Positions 23,540 to 36,152 of a stretch of DNA of 64,000 nt are shown in pieces. Every line of letters starts with the position of its first letter. The first letter of the stretch is position 1. The stretch is from Chaetorhynchus papuensis (taxonomy: Eukaryota > Chordata > Aves > Passeriformes > Rhipiduridae). The notes beneath the pieces were generated by a model. The model had not been told where the DNA came from, searched no databases, and saw only the letters and a program-made list of their open reading frames with translations. The position numbers and the translations under genes are program-made. The stretch lies in contig VWYX01000355.1 of NCBI GenBank assembly GCA_013396525.1, forward strand, positions 482,625 through 546,624, written 5' to 3'.

Positions 23540-23622
23540 TTATGAAGTCACTGAAGGGAACTCATTTCCGCTGCTTCAAAATAATGCTTGTGAATTTTTC
23601 AGAGCAATTTTTGCGCAGCTTG
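23540..23622 (+). CDS. candidate 83-base exon with very good acceptor
   Basis: The acceptor has a long pyrimidine tract (CTTCCTATTTCCCTTCTGC) ending TTTAG at 23539. The donor is TTG followed by GTAAGCC at 23623. Two frames are open. One begins YEVTEGNSFPLLQNNACEFF and has phase 1 left over. The other begins MKSLKGTHFRCFKIMLVNFS and ends in phase 0, which would join the open phase-0 frame of 24070-24138. It could equally be an untranslated or lncRNA exon. Confidence 0.22.
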
Positions 23623-24069
23623 GTAAGCCAGGAGATCCAGGGAGGGCATCAAATACATTTTCAAGAGTGATTTTGTACATCAAAAAATGTAACTCTTTTG
23701 GAAAGTAAGGTGGTGCAAAAAGAGAAAATCGGATTTCTGTGTTGCTTGGATTGCATAAATTTGACCAAGAATTTGACCAAGCACAGGGAAGATGACAGTG
23801 TTCTCTTAAGCAAAAAGGGAGGAATCAGGCTCAAATCCAGCCATGAAATGGGGCTAAAATTGTACAAATACCTCCCTTATGTAACATAGCAGTCCAGCTG
23901 CTCTTTTGTGAAAGAACAAGATGCCTTGTTTCCCCAGAAAATTGGTTAGGAAGATGTTATGGAGTGATGCTATATTGTACCAGCCAAGGGCAGGACTTTG
24001 TGCTGCTGCTGTGACAGTTCTTCACTTCTGGTGCCCACCTCAATCACTTCTTAACTTTGTTACTTTTAG

Positions 24070-24138
24070 TGTAATCCCGAACAATTTGTGTCACATTCAC
24101 CTTCACTCAATCCTTCTTCTGCACTTTGCTGGAGGAGG
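24070..24138 (+). CDS. candidate 69-base exon
   Basis: A good acceptor (CTTAACTTTGTTACTTTTAG at 24069) and donor (GGAGG followed by GTAAGGAC at 24139) flank 69 bases, a multiple of three. In phase 0 it encodes a serine-rich peptide beginning CNPEQFVSHSPSLNPSSALC. A second frame is also open. It can follow 23540-23622 in one reading. No family recognised, and a non-coding exon is just as possible. Confidence 0.2.
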
Positions 24139-25978
24139 GTAAGGACTTTAATTTAGTGTAACAGTGAAGCACGTCCTTACATTTATGTGGAAATCTTGAG
24201 GATCTAGCCAGAGGAGTTTTCAGGTCTGTAGGAAAGCAGATTTCCCATAAAGATCCTGCTTTGGTTTTGCCAAAGGGGTAATTGAAGTATCCCAGGAGAG
24301 GAGTAAGACACCCTTTGGATTCTGGTTGCACAGGGAATTCCTTACACCACACAGCCACACACATGCAGAGTCTCACACATATGTTCTTAATGAGCACAGA
24401 AAGGAGAAAATAGGCCCACATGCCTTTTGGTTGTGTAAGTTTTCCAAGAATGATGCTTTTTTTGCCCAAAACCAGGAAGAGAATGTTTCTGAGGTTCCTT
24501 AATTTCCTCCTCTCCTTGATCTCTCGGTGCCTACCGCTGCCCTTGCCACTGTCATTTCACCTTGAGAAATGCAGTGTCTCGGTGGGCTCTTCAAATTTAA
24601 TCCAGACTATAAAATCCGGCTCATTGAGAACAGAAACAGCTCTGTGTCACCAGTGACAAGTGGCCAACGCAGCTTTCACTGTCATGGGTTTGTAGGAAGC
24701 TCTTGGTGATTGGAGCAGGACAAACTCTGTCTCTGCAAATGCTTTCTGGAGGAAAAGTAGGGCTGGATCCAGCGAATTATTTAACTGTGTACATCTATCT
24801 GAGCATGTGAATAGTCTCAGTGGGACTGCTTGCAGGATCAAAGTTAGGCATGTGCTTAAGTACTTTGCTGAATTTGGTCCACAGCAAATAAATCTGAACT
24901 GATACTCAACAAGCAGAAAAACAAGCTAATTTGGAGCGGGGTTAATTTATGTCCAGTGGTGTATTTGATTAACTGTAAAATGAACATTTCAAGAGGCTGG
25001 TTTCTTTTTAAAATAGACCCGCTGTCTGATATTCAGGGGAAGCAAACAAACATCAGATTAAAATTTAAGTGCATTCTTCAAACTCTTGCTTCTTAGTTTT
25101 GTTTTTCTTTTCAGTTAATATTTATTTCTTGGAGCCTGAGGAGCAATAATTCCTGGTTGTTTCTCCTCTGTGTTTTCTAGGTCTTGCCTTGCTGTGCATT
25201 GAGTGTGAGTGATGTGCTGTGTTCGATATACAGAAAAATGCAATGTCTGTCTTCAAATGGTTGAAATTCAAAAGACAGATCTTCTAAGATGGGAAATAGG
25301 TTCTATTTCTGTTTCACACAGCACATTCTGGATACTCACAGAGACTGCAGATTTCAGGACTCGGCTCTGTGGAAGAGATCCAAATGAGCTCAAAAAAGAA
25401 TCCCAAACCAAATTCCTCCCCTTTTTTTCTGACCTGGCCATGAATGTTAACTCACACTAACCAGGGAATTAGCCCTGAATAAGCAACCAGAGGAAATTTA
25501 TTTTTGTTTTCAGTAGCAGCAGTAACTCTCCCAGTTCCTGGGTCCCCCCAAGCACTGTATGAATATATTCAGGCATAGTTACAGTTCTGGCAGGCAAGGT
25601 ACTCAATATTCGTGAGTGTGGCTCTTCTGTTTATTGCACAGGAATGGGAATCAGGTGAGCCTGGTTCTGTCTGTTCATCAACAAATGTTTTTTTCCTCTG
25701 ATTTTTCTTGATTAAGAGAAACTCATCTTCTTCCTTCAGATATAGACCAGTTCACTCAAGTTAGAGGAACATGCTGAAGTCTAGAGTGGGGGAAGGGTAC
25801 AGAGCAGTGAAACATTACTAGCAGACCTCACCTTTGTGCATTGGCCATAAGATCTAAGATTTGGATGAACACTTTTAAACCAGGTTTTAAAGGCCTGTTT
25901 AAATCAATAGTTATCTGGCATGATTGACTGTAAACCATAATTTTTTAAGTATTTTTCTTCAAGTCCTGTCTTCTGTAG

Positions 25979-26019
25979 ATCACTACACAAGAGTCTTGGC
26001 TTTCATTAGAGAAAAAAAT
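25979..26019 (+). other. candidate short exon (weak)
   Basis: A strong acceptor (CAAGTCCTGTCTTCTGTAG) precedes 41 bases that end at AAAAAAAT followed by GTAAGTTTG, a usable donor. Two frames are open (ITTQESWLSLEKK and HYTRVLAFIREKN). It lies 11 bases upstream of a perfect RFX-type palindrome, so the block may be part of a conserved regulatory element and not an exon. Confidence 0.15.
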
Positions 26020-26030
26020 GTAAGTTTGTA

Positions 26031-26044
26031 GTTGCCATGGTTAC
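26031..26044. promoter_or_regulatory. RFX X-box-like site
   Basis: GTTGCCATGGTTAC matches the RFX X-box (GTNRCC, 0-3 bases, RGYAAC) with one mismatch in the second half. X-boxes are bound by RFX factors and mark ciliary, immune and developmental enhancers. The site stands alone in an intron-like stretch of the right arm. Confidence 0.5.
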
Positions 26045-29000
26045 AAAGAAACGCAAGAAAGATGTGAACCTTGACAATTCTGAAACCAAAATGCAAATAA
26101 GAGGAAATCTAAATGTTGTATGATAGGGGAGGAGAAATTACCAATATCAGTCTTCAGACATTTAATTTGAACATAATGACTACAAAACTGCTCTGCCTGT
26201 TAAGTTTTATGCGAGTACTTTGCATCACCTTTTTGCCAAGTCCTGGAAAGAAATAAAATATAAATCTCAAGCAATTAGAAGAGAGAAAATGATATACCAT
26301 GGCTCTGAGAAAGTGAACAGGTATCAGCTAAAACAAATGAATATCCCTATGGGGACTTGCATCTCTCTTGCCTGGAGGACCTAGATGGTGACAGAACCAT
26401 TGCACCAAGCGAGGACTGAGAAACCATCTAAAGATCAAACTATCTAAAACGAGTCTTCTGCTGAAGGTTTGGCTCAGTATAGAAAAAAACTCACACCTTA
26501 AAAGAAATCCAGTGTTGGGGACAAAAATAGTTGACTTAACTAGGAGGGAATGACAAGAAGATTTTAATTTAGGAACCTGGAAATGTGCCCTTGAAACGGG
26601 TGTAATATTTAATGCAGGAGTTAATTTTCTGGGTGTCTGGAAACCTGTGCCCTTTTCTGATCAAGGACGTTTAGACAAGAATATTCTTTTATAATACACA
26701 GAGAAGTTGTAAAACCTTTGTAATTCCAATGTTTCTTTGGGTTGGGTGTTTTGGTTTTGTTTTTCCTGTAAAACATAGAAGAATCCTCTCTTTCTCTCCA
26801 GGTGTGATACAAAACTTTAGGATCCTAGGATATCCTTCCGTGGAGTTCAAAAACCAGGACTCTTTGAAGGGCCTGGCATGGTACTGTTGCTTTTGATTTA
26901 AGACAATTGTCATTTCCAGTGTAAGATATGGCTCATCAGCAATATATTTATATATATTTATAACTATATTCACTTTCATTTTATAAATCAGAGTTTTGTT
27001 GTTATTCTTCTGTAAAGCTGGCAGAAGTGTGCCAAAAGACATGCCTGCTTTTCTCTTATGCACAGATTTTTATCATGCACATAAAAAGGGACACCAAACC
27101 TCTTTCATATTTTGCCCTTGTCAGTTAATTCTAGACCCTCTATTTTTTCTTGCTGCACAGTATTTCATCTCCATTGAAAATGATAGGAATTACCTGTCCC
27201 CTGAAGCAGCAAAATCAAGGCTAATATACTTTAAAATACAAAGAGTGTAGAATTTCAAAATCACCTCAATAGTTCCAGAGCTTAAGCCCCATTTTCATAA
27301 GTAAGTTAGGGCCAGATCTCCAAAGCTTTTGGAAAATGCAAATAGATGCCTAGAGGGCTTTCAAAACACACATTAAAATGGAGACAGAAAAAAACCCACA
27401 GCAGAATAAAGTATTGCTGCTGAGGTTTCCATCTTAAGAAGTTTGCATGGGAAAAAAAGGAAGAATTTTTTTACTTCTCAGGGATTTTTGGAAAAGCTTG
27501 GGAATAAACATTAACACTTCACTGCACCTCCAGAAACTTTGTAATAAAAGTTTTAGGCTGTCCTAAAAATCTGTTGCATCAAAAATTGGTGCTTTGCTGT
27601 GTATTTAACGTGAGTTCAGCAGATTCATTTCTGTGTCAAAAACAGTTTCCCTGTTGTTTTGTAAAGTCTTTTTCTCAGTCTCACTCCTTGCTTTTGTGGT
27701 AGGTTGGGAAACATGAGAGGGCAAGATACCCTCTTTCAACAAAGAACTAATTTCCTGATCCTTATGACCTGAGTGAGCCGAGCTTCCCCACAGAGAAACA
27801 AATTGGATGACTGTTTTAGGATAATTGGGTAGTTCTATGCCTTACAAGTAAGTTATTGGAAATCAGAGCTGCGAAAAGCTCTTTCCTGGCTTTACCTGTT
27901 GTTGCCCCTCATCGAGCCCTTTGTTTTCGAGAGGTTTCATTTATTGTCTGCTTCAGACTGAAAAAGAGCAAAGAAATTGGCAAAGACAGGTTTGTAAGTT
28001 TCAGATATTTATGTTATCAACTGGTTGTTATTGGGATTAAAATTTCCTTCCTGCCGCTTTCCTCGTCCCTTCTCTTCCTTTTACCTCGTGTCTTTGATTT
28101 TAAGGCTAAAATCTTCAAAAATCTTGTAAGCCTGGGTGATGCTGCATCCACAACCACACATTTATTTACAGATCTGTGCACATCCTTGCTGGATTAGGGT
28201 TTTCTGTATTAAACTTTTACAGTCGTGTGCCTTGGCTTCTAATCTCTGTTGGGAGCAGAGAGTTCACTGGTGAATCAGGGTAGGGAGATTCTCACTATCG
28301 GTTCGTGCCTCATGTTCTTCCCCCAGCCACAAGTCCTGCAGATTTGTTGTGCACCGCCCTGATTCCGTGTGCTCCTTGGGGCACCCTGCTCTGGGAGCAC
28401 GGATGGATCTGAGCAGTCACGGCAGCGGGGTCCCCACCAGGCTGTGCCTTCCCATAACCCAGTCCTGGCTGATGTTTGCTGGCCCAGGAGACAGCAGAGA
28501 CTGGCATCCCTTCCCACCAGCTGTTCTCTGCACAGCCAACGCTCAGGCTCCCGGGAGCATAAGGAAGGTGCACTTCCCAGCATCCTGACACAAGGGAGAG
28601 CCTCCCCCTCAGCCTTGGGTCTGGATGTGCCCACGGGAACACCTGGAGCGTGGTGTAGGGATACCCAAGCCAGTCACAGATAGCTGGAACACTGGTGGTG
28701 TAAGCTCAGGCCCAACCTGAGATCAGGGCAGGCTAATTTCCTTTTCTGGGAAATAATCAGTGTACTCTTTTCTATATTAGGGAAGTATTTTAGGGCAGTT
28801 ATTTATTTAGAGCATCCTTTGCTGAGTACCAAGCCCAGTCTGGTCCAGCCCAGTTCCCTTTTGCGGCTCCACATCTTTTGTAACTGGGAAGGACTGGTGA
28901 GCTGCAGAAGGATGTCAGGAGAGGGGTTGTTGCTACTCATATTCCATCGTGGTGGTGGTTACCTAAGGTCACTTCATGGGAAGGAAAGGGGGAAAGTCAT

Positions 29001-30382
29001 CTTACAGAGCACCCAGATCCCCTAGGGCACTCCTGCAAGAAGGAGCAGCAGAGTCCTGATGGGAGGGAACCTCCTGGGGCTGTCTGCTCGTGGTCGAAGG
29101 CGAGTGGCACCTTCTCCTGGTTGTAACTCCACAAGGGAGCTCTGATCCACAATAATCTGGTTTTGCCCAAGAGAGAATATCATGCTCGTATGCGAAAATG
29201 TAACTGCAAAACCTCTGAAAATGTCCATGCTCATAACTATAATGCCTGGAGAAGGGTAATTTTCATTTTGGGTCCAGGGCCACATTCTCAGCATTGCTTC
29301 AAAAAAGACTTATAATGATTTGTACTCGATGAGGATCTGGTCTTTAATTTTGTATATCAAGTAAAAATGAGCACTGGTTTCATTTTGTTTACCCACTGCT
29401 TCTGAAGCACAGCCCTCCAGTGAACATATTGATGAATATTCCAATGTCCTGAACATGATGGATTTTAATTTCTTATTAGAGGAAGCAGAGGAAGAGAGAA
29501 AGTAATAGCTTTAGAGAGAATGGCTCTGTTTGTTTTTTTAAGTACCTACATTTGCCTGGTAGTCTGCTATGTAAGTGAATTTTCTTGAAATCTGATTATT
29601 GATGTACCATTTTTTTATTATTATATCTTTTGTGTCAGACAGCCCACCAGCACAATTCCTCAAAAGACAATGAAAGTGAAAAACAGAATAAGGTCTGTAA
29701 TGCTAAATGGCAGGAGAGATAATAGTATCAAATATAGTTGGTCAAAACCCAGCAAAATTGTTAAATTATTGATGCTTTTCTGAGGAACTCAGCTGTAAAA
29801 GGGATCTGTTAACATGACATGGTAGAAATTTCCAACACATAGACATAATTTAATTCGTTCACTGAAACTTTCTATGTAAATGTGGGCACGGGAGGTGTAA
29901 GTGATGCAGGCACAGCCCTCTGACACTGACTGGATGTATTTTTCTTCCCTGCTGTAAAATCACAGCTCCAGCTGCTTTCAAGGGTTTGCTCCGTAAGGAA
30001 ACGCAAGCAGGAAAGAAAACACACAGTAAATTGATTTAGGCCAATTTTTATTCTTTCAAGCAATAGCAAGTAACCTTCAATCTCTTTGTTTTTCTGACCT
30101 GTCCCTGACTTCTGCTGTTTTGTTTGCTTTTTCATGTCCCTGGGTTTCTGTCATGCCCAAATAAAAAGATGGACTGATCTTTTGTTCCTGGTCAGTTTTA
30201 ATTTGTTTTCTGCAACCTCTGTGTGCAAACGGCAGAGGTGTGAGGTTTGAAATGCTAAGGGAAGCTGAAAAGCAGGTCTTGAATAAGACTCTTTTCAGGT
30301 GTTGTAGCAGAAGAGGGTTTCTCAACTAATTACCCAGCCTTTCAGCCAAAGACAGGAACAAAGGAAGAGCCAAACTGCTATA

Positions 30383-30462
30383 AGATAATTCTGTTTATCA
30401 GTGCTCTACAAACACCACTTGTAAAGTAATGATAAGCCCTTTGCACTCAGATAAGGCAGCTG
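30383..30462. promoter_or_regulatory. GATA-motif cluster with E-box
   Basis: Four GATA cores fall in 80 bases: AGATAA (30383), TTATC (30395), TGATAAG (30430) and AGATAAGG (30449). The last is followed directly by the E-box CAGCTG (30457-30462). Clustered GATA sites with an adjacent E-box are typical of tissue enhancers. This is a pattern match only. Confidence 0.4.
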
Positions 30463-32699
30463 ATCCAGGCATATCTCAGAGATGCTGTGCAGATCTCCCA
30501 ATTCAGGAGAGGCTCTTGCCTGCATTCAGGTGAGAAATGGTGTTCCAGATGGTCCCGTGAATATTTTAGAGGCTGGCAGTGAAACCAGAGGCATTTGGGG
30601 CAAGCAAGAATAGTTCCTGTAGACTGAGAAATGAAGGAGAGTAATAACAGGGCATTGTTACTTGGAACACATAGAGAGGGACAGGCTGACTATAAGGAAA
30701 ATTTGGTTTAAATAGAATTTTGTTTCTTAGTAGTGAGAGGGTTAAGAAGATGATGCTGTTTGGTTTTGGCCAGTTAAATCCTGCTGTGAAGCTGCTTTTG
30801 TTTTCTTTTATCATCATTTCTTTTTGTTTTTCTTTCATTCAAAGGCACCCTTCCTAAAACAATGTTCCCATCCCTTTTGGGGAAAGTTTGCCAAAGTCAT
30901 GCACCTCCTTATGCCTTGCACTTTGTGAATATTTCATCTTCCATACGCCGTGCCAAAGACTCTCATCATGAAAACAAGGATCTAAATAATTCTGGGATAA
31001 ATGAGGGCTGTTTTTCTCTTTTCCAGTACTAAGTGTTGATAAGCTTTAAAGTAATAATAACCTTGTAAGAAATTACAAAACGGAACACTGCTTTGAAAAA
31101 TCAATGCTTTAATTCAGAAGTGCTACCATGAAGCTTCTGGGATGGTTTTGATTTTTGTTTTTTAACACATTGCTACCCCATCGTATGCAAGCAGTTTGTA
31201 GATACCCAGTGCCCTCAGGACTAGCCTGGCATCTCTTCCATGAAAAAGAATGGAGTTCTCAGAAGGGTCTCATTTAATGTGCGGTACTATGAACTTCCAC
31301 TGAGAGAGGGCATGTCTCAAATCTGAGCAAGTATTCCTTTTTATCTTGTTTTCTCATGGTCAGTATTTGCTTTCCAAGTGGGTGTAAGAGTGCTGGTGCT
31401 GATCATCCCGTGGGAGATGCCTGCCCAGATAGACTGCAGCCAAAGGGGATGTTCAGGGGCAGGGCTCTTGTACCTGTGGGTGTCCTGTGGGTCATTCCCC
31501 TGATCCATGGCCCCTTGGAGCAGGTACGGCCCACGGGGGGTTGTACAGCAGGACAAACAGCTGTGCCTGGCACGGGCCCAAAGAAGAGGAGAGGTCAGGG
31601 ACCTGTGGTGTAAATACGTGAGAGAAAAGCTGAGGGGATGAGGGATGTGAAGGGTGGCCTGTACTGAGAGTCCCTTGTTAAATGAGTGACACTGATAAGT
31701 CTTGTTTTCTGAGATTATCACTTTGGCCTACAGGAAATTAAGGGGCCAATTTCACCTTCTTTGCTCTTTCTTCAGGGCTTGGCAGTGGTTTTAGAGCCCA
31801 AGCACACCGTGATTTGCTTTGTAACAGGGCAGGCTAATGCAGGCCATCACCTGGGAATGTGATGGAAATGGTTTTCACTCAGTATCTTGTGAGAAAACTC
31901 CTGGAGTGTCAGCAAAACCCCGTGCTTCCTGCCAAGTGAATTTATGTATTTCCATCTTCCTAATTTGTGCAGACACGGAAACCCCCCAGACCAGCCTCAG
32001 TTTTCAAAGCTGTTGAGAGAAAATCCCTGCTTTCCTCTGGCACTGGAAAAGTCTGTGGGTGCAATCAGGTGCCCTTGGTATCTGCCTTGGGCCTCCTGCA
32101 CACTCTGTGCCCCCCCTCAGGAGAAATCCCTGTGTGCAACAGCCGCGCCGCAGTGCGAGTGTCAGACAGCTCCAGCCAAATCAGTTCTGACTCGAGCCCC
32201 CCAGAAAACTCCACACATCTGTAATGTATTTATGGCTCTGCTTGCTCATTTGTCCTCCCTGTGGTCTCTTTTAATGAAGGGTATGAAAAATTAAACTCCT
32301 TCCTAGGCTCCAGCGAACTAAACAGACGTAGTGAGTCAGTGCTCTGTTCCTGAAGCACCATTCTGCCAGTTACTGGTTGACAAATTTACATGGGTACACG
32401 GAATGGGATCTGTAATGAGTTTCCTGCACAGTCAGGGCCATACTGTGCCAGGAGCAGGACTTGTGTGAGTCTCACGCTGGGACTGAGGGCAGTTTTATGG
32501 CCCTGAAATGGGCAGTGCTGTTTGTGCAGCAGTAAGTGTATTTACAGTACGTAACTCCAAAATTACATTTTTTTTAATTACACAGCAGCAGAATAGCCCA
32601 GAGAGGGGATGTGGACCCAAACACCCCTGGTGGTGTATGGAGCAATGAAAGGGGAAAGTTGAAACTGTTGTTCTCTATGCTGTGTCTTTAAAAAAAGTG

Positions 32700-33045
32700 A
32701 ATCTCCCGCAAGCTGGAGGCTGCCCGTTCAGTCATTTCAAGGTGGATATAACTAATGCACTGCGCAATTTACATAAGACTTATCTGTGGTTAAATTCTTT
32801 TAAAAGGATACCATCAATTTAAAGATTACTTTTCCCTGGGTCATTAAAGTTAGGCACATACTAATTTATTAAAGGGTAATGTATTATACCTAGGAAGTGA
32901 TAGTATCTGCCAGAAATTCCAGGGAGGCTGTAGAGGTCTTGCTGTGATGAGTCAAGCTGATAACAGCACGCGGTGAGACAGCTGCCTTAATGGAGCTGCC
33001 TGTTCCTCACGGACAATAATCCTTTGGGAAGGTGGCGTGGAGAGA
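32700..33045. promoter_or_regulatory. conserved-element-like block (inferred)
   Basis: The stretch mixes AT-rich homeodomain-like cores (TAATTTATTAAA, ATCAATTTAAAG) with GATAA, CAGCTG and ACAATAAT motifs and lacks simple repeats or CR1. This dense mixture resembles known vertebrate developmental enhancers. Conservation cannot be judged from one sequence. Confidence 0.2.
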
Positions 33046-35442
33046 CACAGCAGTGGAGCCTACAGCAGGAAAAATATGAAACACATCAAACCTTATTTAC
33101 CGGGCAACGCTGCAACACATCACAGGAGCGGCCCTAACGCCGCTTAGCATGTGCCAAGTGCTGTCCAGCCATGTGCAAATAGAAAGCTCCTCTGCGGAAG
33201 AGCTTTCACAATCACAAAAATGTGCCAAAAGACTGGGTGGATGCCCCATCGAGCAACCGGCCTGCCAGGAGATCTGCGGAAGGTTTGCAGTGTAAATAAC
33301 CCTTTCCTAAGTTAGCTCTCCATAGATGTTTGCAGTTAAAATGACCCCGTGGGATACAAAGGTGCCCAGATCACCTAAGGTGGAGGGAGCGTGGTGATGT
33401 TCCCAGCCCACGTGGTATCAGCAAGAAATATGCACGAGCAGCAATTTCAGAAGTCAAACCGGAAGGCTGCACTAACTCCAGTAGCAAAGGGATGAGCCAC
33501 TGAGGCAAAAAACTTGGCTGGGGAGAGAGATGCTTCAGTGTAACAAGCACTGGAGGAGCAACACACCGGGAAGCACCAGCATCAGCAACGGGACAAGGTG
33601 ACAGATGTGAGCTGGAGCAAGTCCGATCCCTCAGCCTCACTCAGCATGCTGAGATTATCCCTGCAGGTCACTGAGAAACTCAGAGGAGACCTATTCACTA
33701 GAAAGAGAAGGGAGAAAAAAAATCTCAGTGGGAATCAAAGCTGAATTGCAGAGGTTGCTGCAGCAAACCAGGACGGAAAACCCATGGCTGAGAGTGGGGA
33801 GGAAAGAGCAAAGGCAGTGTGAGAGGCCCTGGAAGTTGGTCTGGGCTTGGGCTTGGCCTCTGTGTCAGCAGGATTGTGTAAGCAGGGAAGCTCCTGCCAG
33901 CGCCTCGCTCCGGGGCTGGGGCCGGGAGTGGAGGCTGGCAGGGATGCAGGGACAGCATCGCCGTGCGGGACGAGTTTCTCTCATGGACAGGAAATGTGTA
34001 CAGCGATTTCCCTCCCGCAAATGCCAAACTAGGCTACAGGGACAGGGCAGAGGGAAGGAGTATAAAAACCCCACACTCGATGCTGAAATTATTTTGTTAA
34101 TTATTGCAATTCTAAGCCAGTCCCAGGATTCAAGAATAACACCCTCAAAGTTCAGCATTAAGTGCCCTACCTGATGTCTCCTGTTTTGAGACCACAAATC
34201 ATTTCCAGATCTTTGGCTCCTAACAGGCACCATCAGCACAAACCTTTTCCACAAACGTTCTCTGTTTTTAACCCCTGAGAGGGCCTGGGAAACTCAAATG
34301 TGATCTGCTTTCCCCCTAAATCGCAAGGAGGCATCACGAAGAACTGAGGGCTGGAATGCCATGGGGCAGGAAAGGCTTGTTCCAGAGGCCAGAGCAAAGG
34401 CATTTTCATTCAAGATCTACTCCATCATCCCATACCACAGGGACATAAAGCCTCCTCCTGCCCTGCCCAGGAGCAGCAGGAGCAGGGAGGCAGGATTTGG
34501 GCACCTCGCCCAGGAACACAGTGACAGACCCTGACTCAGAGCATGAACAACTTTGCCCTTCCTGTGGATGTTTCCTTGAAAGGAGTGACTTAGCCTTAAG
34601 CAAAACTGGAACACCAAGAAATCGTTGGAATTCAGGAATCACTTGTTTTCCTTTTGCACAGTTTCAGGTTTTTCTTTTTAAGGATGAGCCTTATTGCTCC
34701 TCATGCTCATTTTATGGTGTTGAGCAACTTCTAATGTGAGAAAGACACACAGAAACGTTAATACACATCATTTCTGAATTGTAATTCAGCTTTCAAAGGA
34801 AGTGAATGTGTTTATTTCAGTGTTACTGTCAAGAAATCTTCAGGGTTTTGGAACTAAAATCTCTGTTCCTCATATTCAAAAAAACTGCCTTCATTGTGAA
34901 GTTTTGATCTGAGCACAGAATCTGAATTGTGTGCTGGGCACTGACTTGAGATGGATTTGTGGCTTAAGCAAGGAGCTTCACCTCTTCCCTAGTTTTCCTA
35001 TTTGAGCTATTGTTTTTCTTCCAGCAGAGCTTTATAAACATCCAAGCAAAAAGAACTTGGAGAAATGTACTGTTATACAACTGCTAATCATTACTATTCT
35101 TCTATTGTATTTGGTGACGTAAGAAAGCCCCAGCCAGATGCCTTGAGATCTGAGGAAATGTCTGCAAGGCATCTTTGTGGTAACACATGGGTGCAGATTC
35201 CATTCATCATTTCCTTGACAGTTTAACTAACTACTCCCAAGCCAAAAAAGATCCCTGAAATCCCTCCCAGAAATATTAGCTGAAGGACAGGAGCAAGTCG
35301 CTGTAAAAGCTCAGGCAGCCCATGTGGAAATGCCAAGGCTCAGCGACTGTCAGGAAAGGGGCTGCAGAATGTAATCAAAAAATGCTGCCTTCCTATGCAT
35401 AGGCCTAAATTCTATACACAGGGATTTACACCTCCACTGGAC

Positions 35443-35498
35443 CAAAAAAAAAAAAAAAAAAAGAAAAAGGGAAAAAAAGAAAGAAAGAAAAAAAATTA
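35443..35498 (+). repeat. A-rich tract with AAAG units
   Basis: About 18 A are followed by AAAAAGGG, and then AAAGAAAG units ending in another A run. It could be the old tail of a retroposed copy, but I see no recognisable body upstream. Confidence 0.85.
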
Positions 35499-36142
35499 GA
35501 GCTCTGCACATTGTACACAGTTGGAACCATTCATCCAGAAATTCTGGTTTGAACTTTCCAAAGTACCTGTGGGATTTAGAACAAATCCCAGTTAACTTCA
35601 GTAGAACTGGGGCCTTCGCACACTTGAATAATTGAAAGCTCCAGTCAGAATCACCAGAAACATGTTTTTCAACCTTTTACAATTTGCAGCACCTTAAAAC
35701 CTTTCTTTTTCCAGTGGAAGTGTCAGTTCCTGTATAGTGATTTAATACTGCAGAAAATAGGTTTGCTTTTCTTAGTTACCCTCTGCAGACCCCTTAAAAA
35801 CACTCTATGAACACACAGGTTGCAGGTTAAAAACTGTAACTTTGACAGATCTCAGAATATTTATTGTTTTCTCTAGAGCCCTTTGTCCTGGCGTCATTTG
35901 AACAATTATACAAAAGTCAGTGTCTAGTTCTTGAGGTTAGGTGAAGCTGTAAAGCATCAACTTTAAATGTTTAGTATTTAAAATTTTTTTTGTTGCCAGT
36001 TGCATTATTTTTTTAGCTCTAGCTTACAACTCTTGAATGTTCGGTGTTGGTACTGATGGATTCCTGATATTACACGCCTTGTGTTGGTCCTCTATGCATT
36101 GCATAAGCCCAATGTTAAAACCAACATTTTATATTGACATAT

Positions 36143-36152
36143 GGGGGGGGGG
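36143..36152 (+). repeat. (G)10 homopolymer
   Basis: Ten G in a row, a place where length errors are likely. Confidence 0.9.

Noticed and set aside
27957..28125. Two plus-strand micro-exons (27957-27993 and 28105-28125) with good acceptors
   Set aside because: Very short, open in more than one frame, with donors lacking the usual AG before GT; typical intronic decoys.
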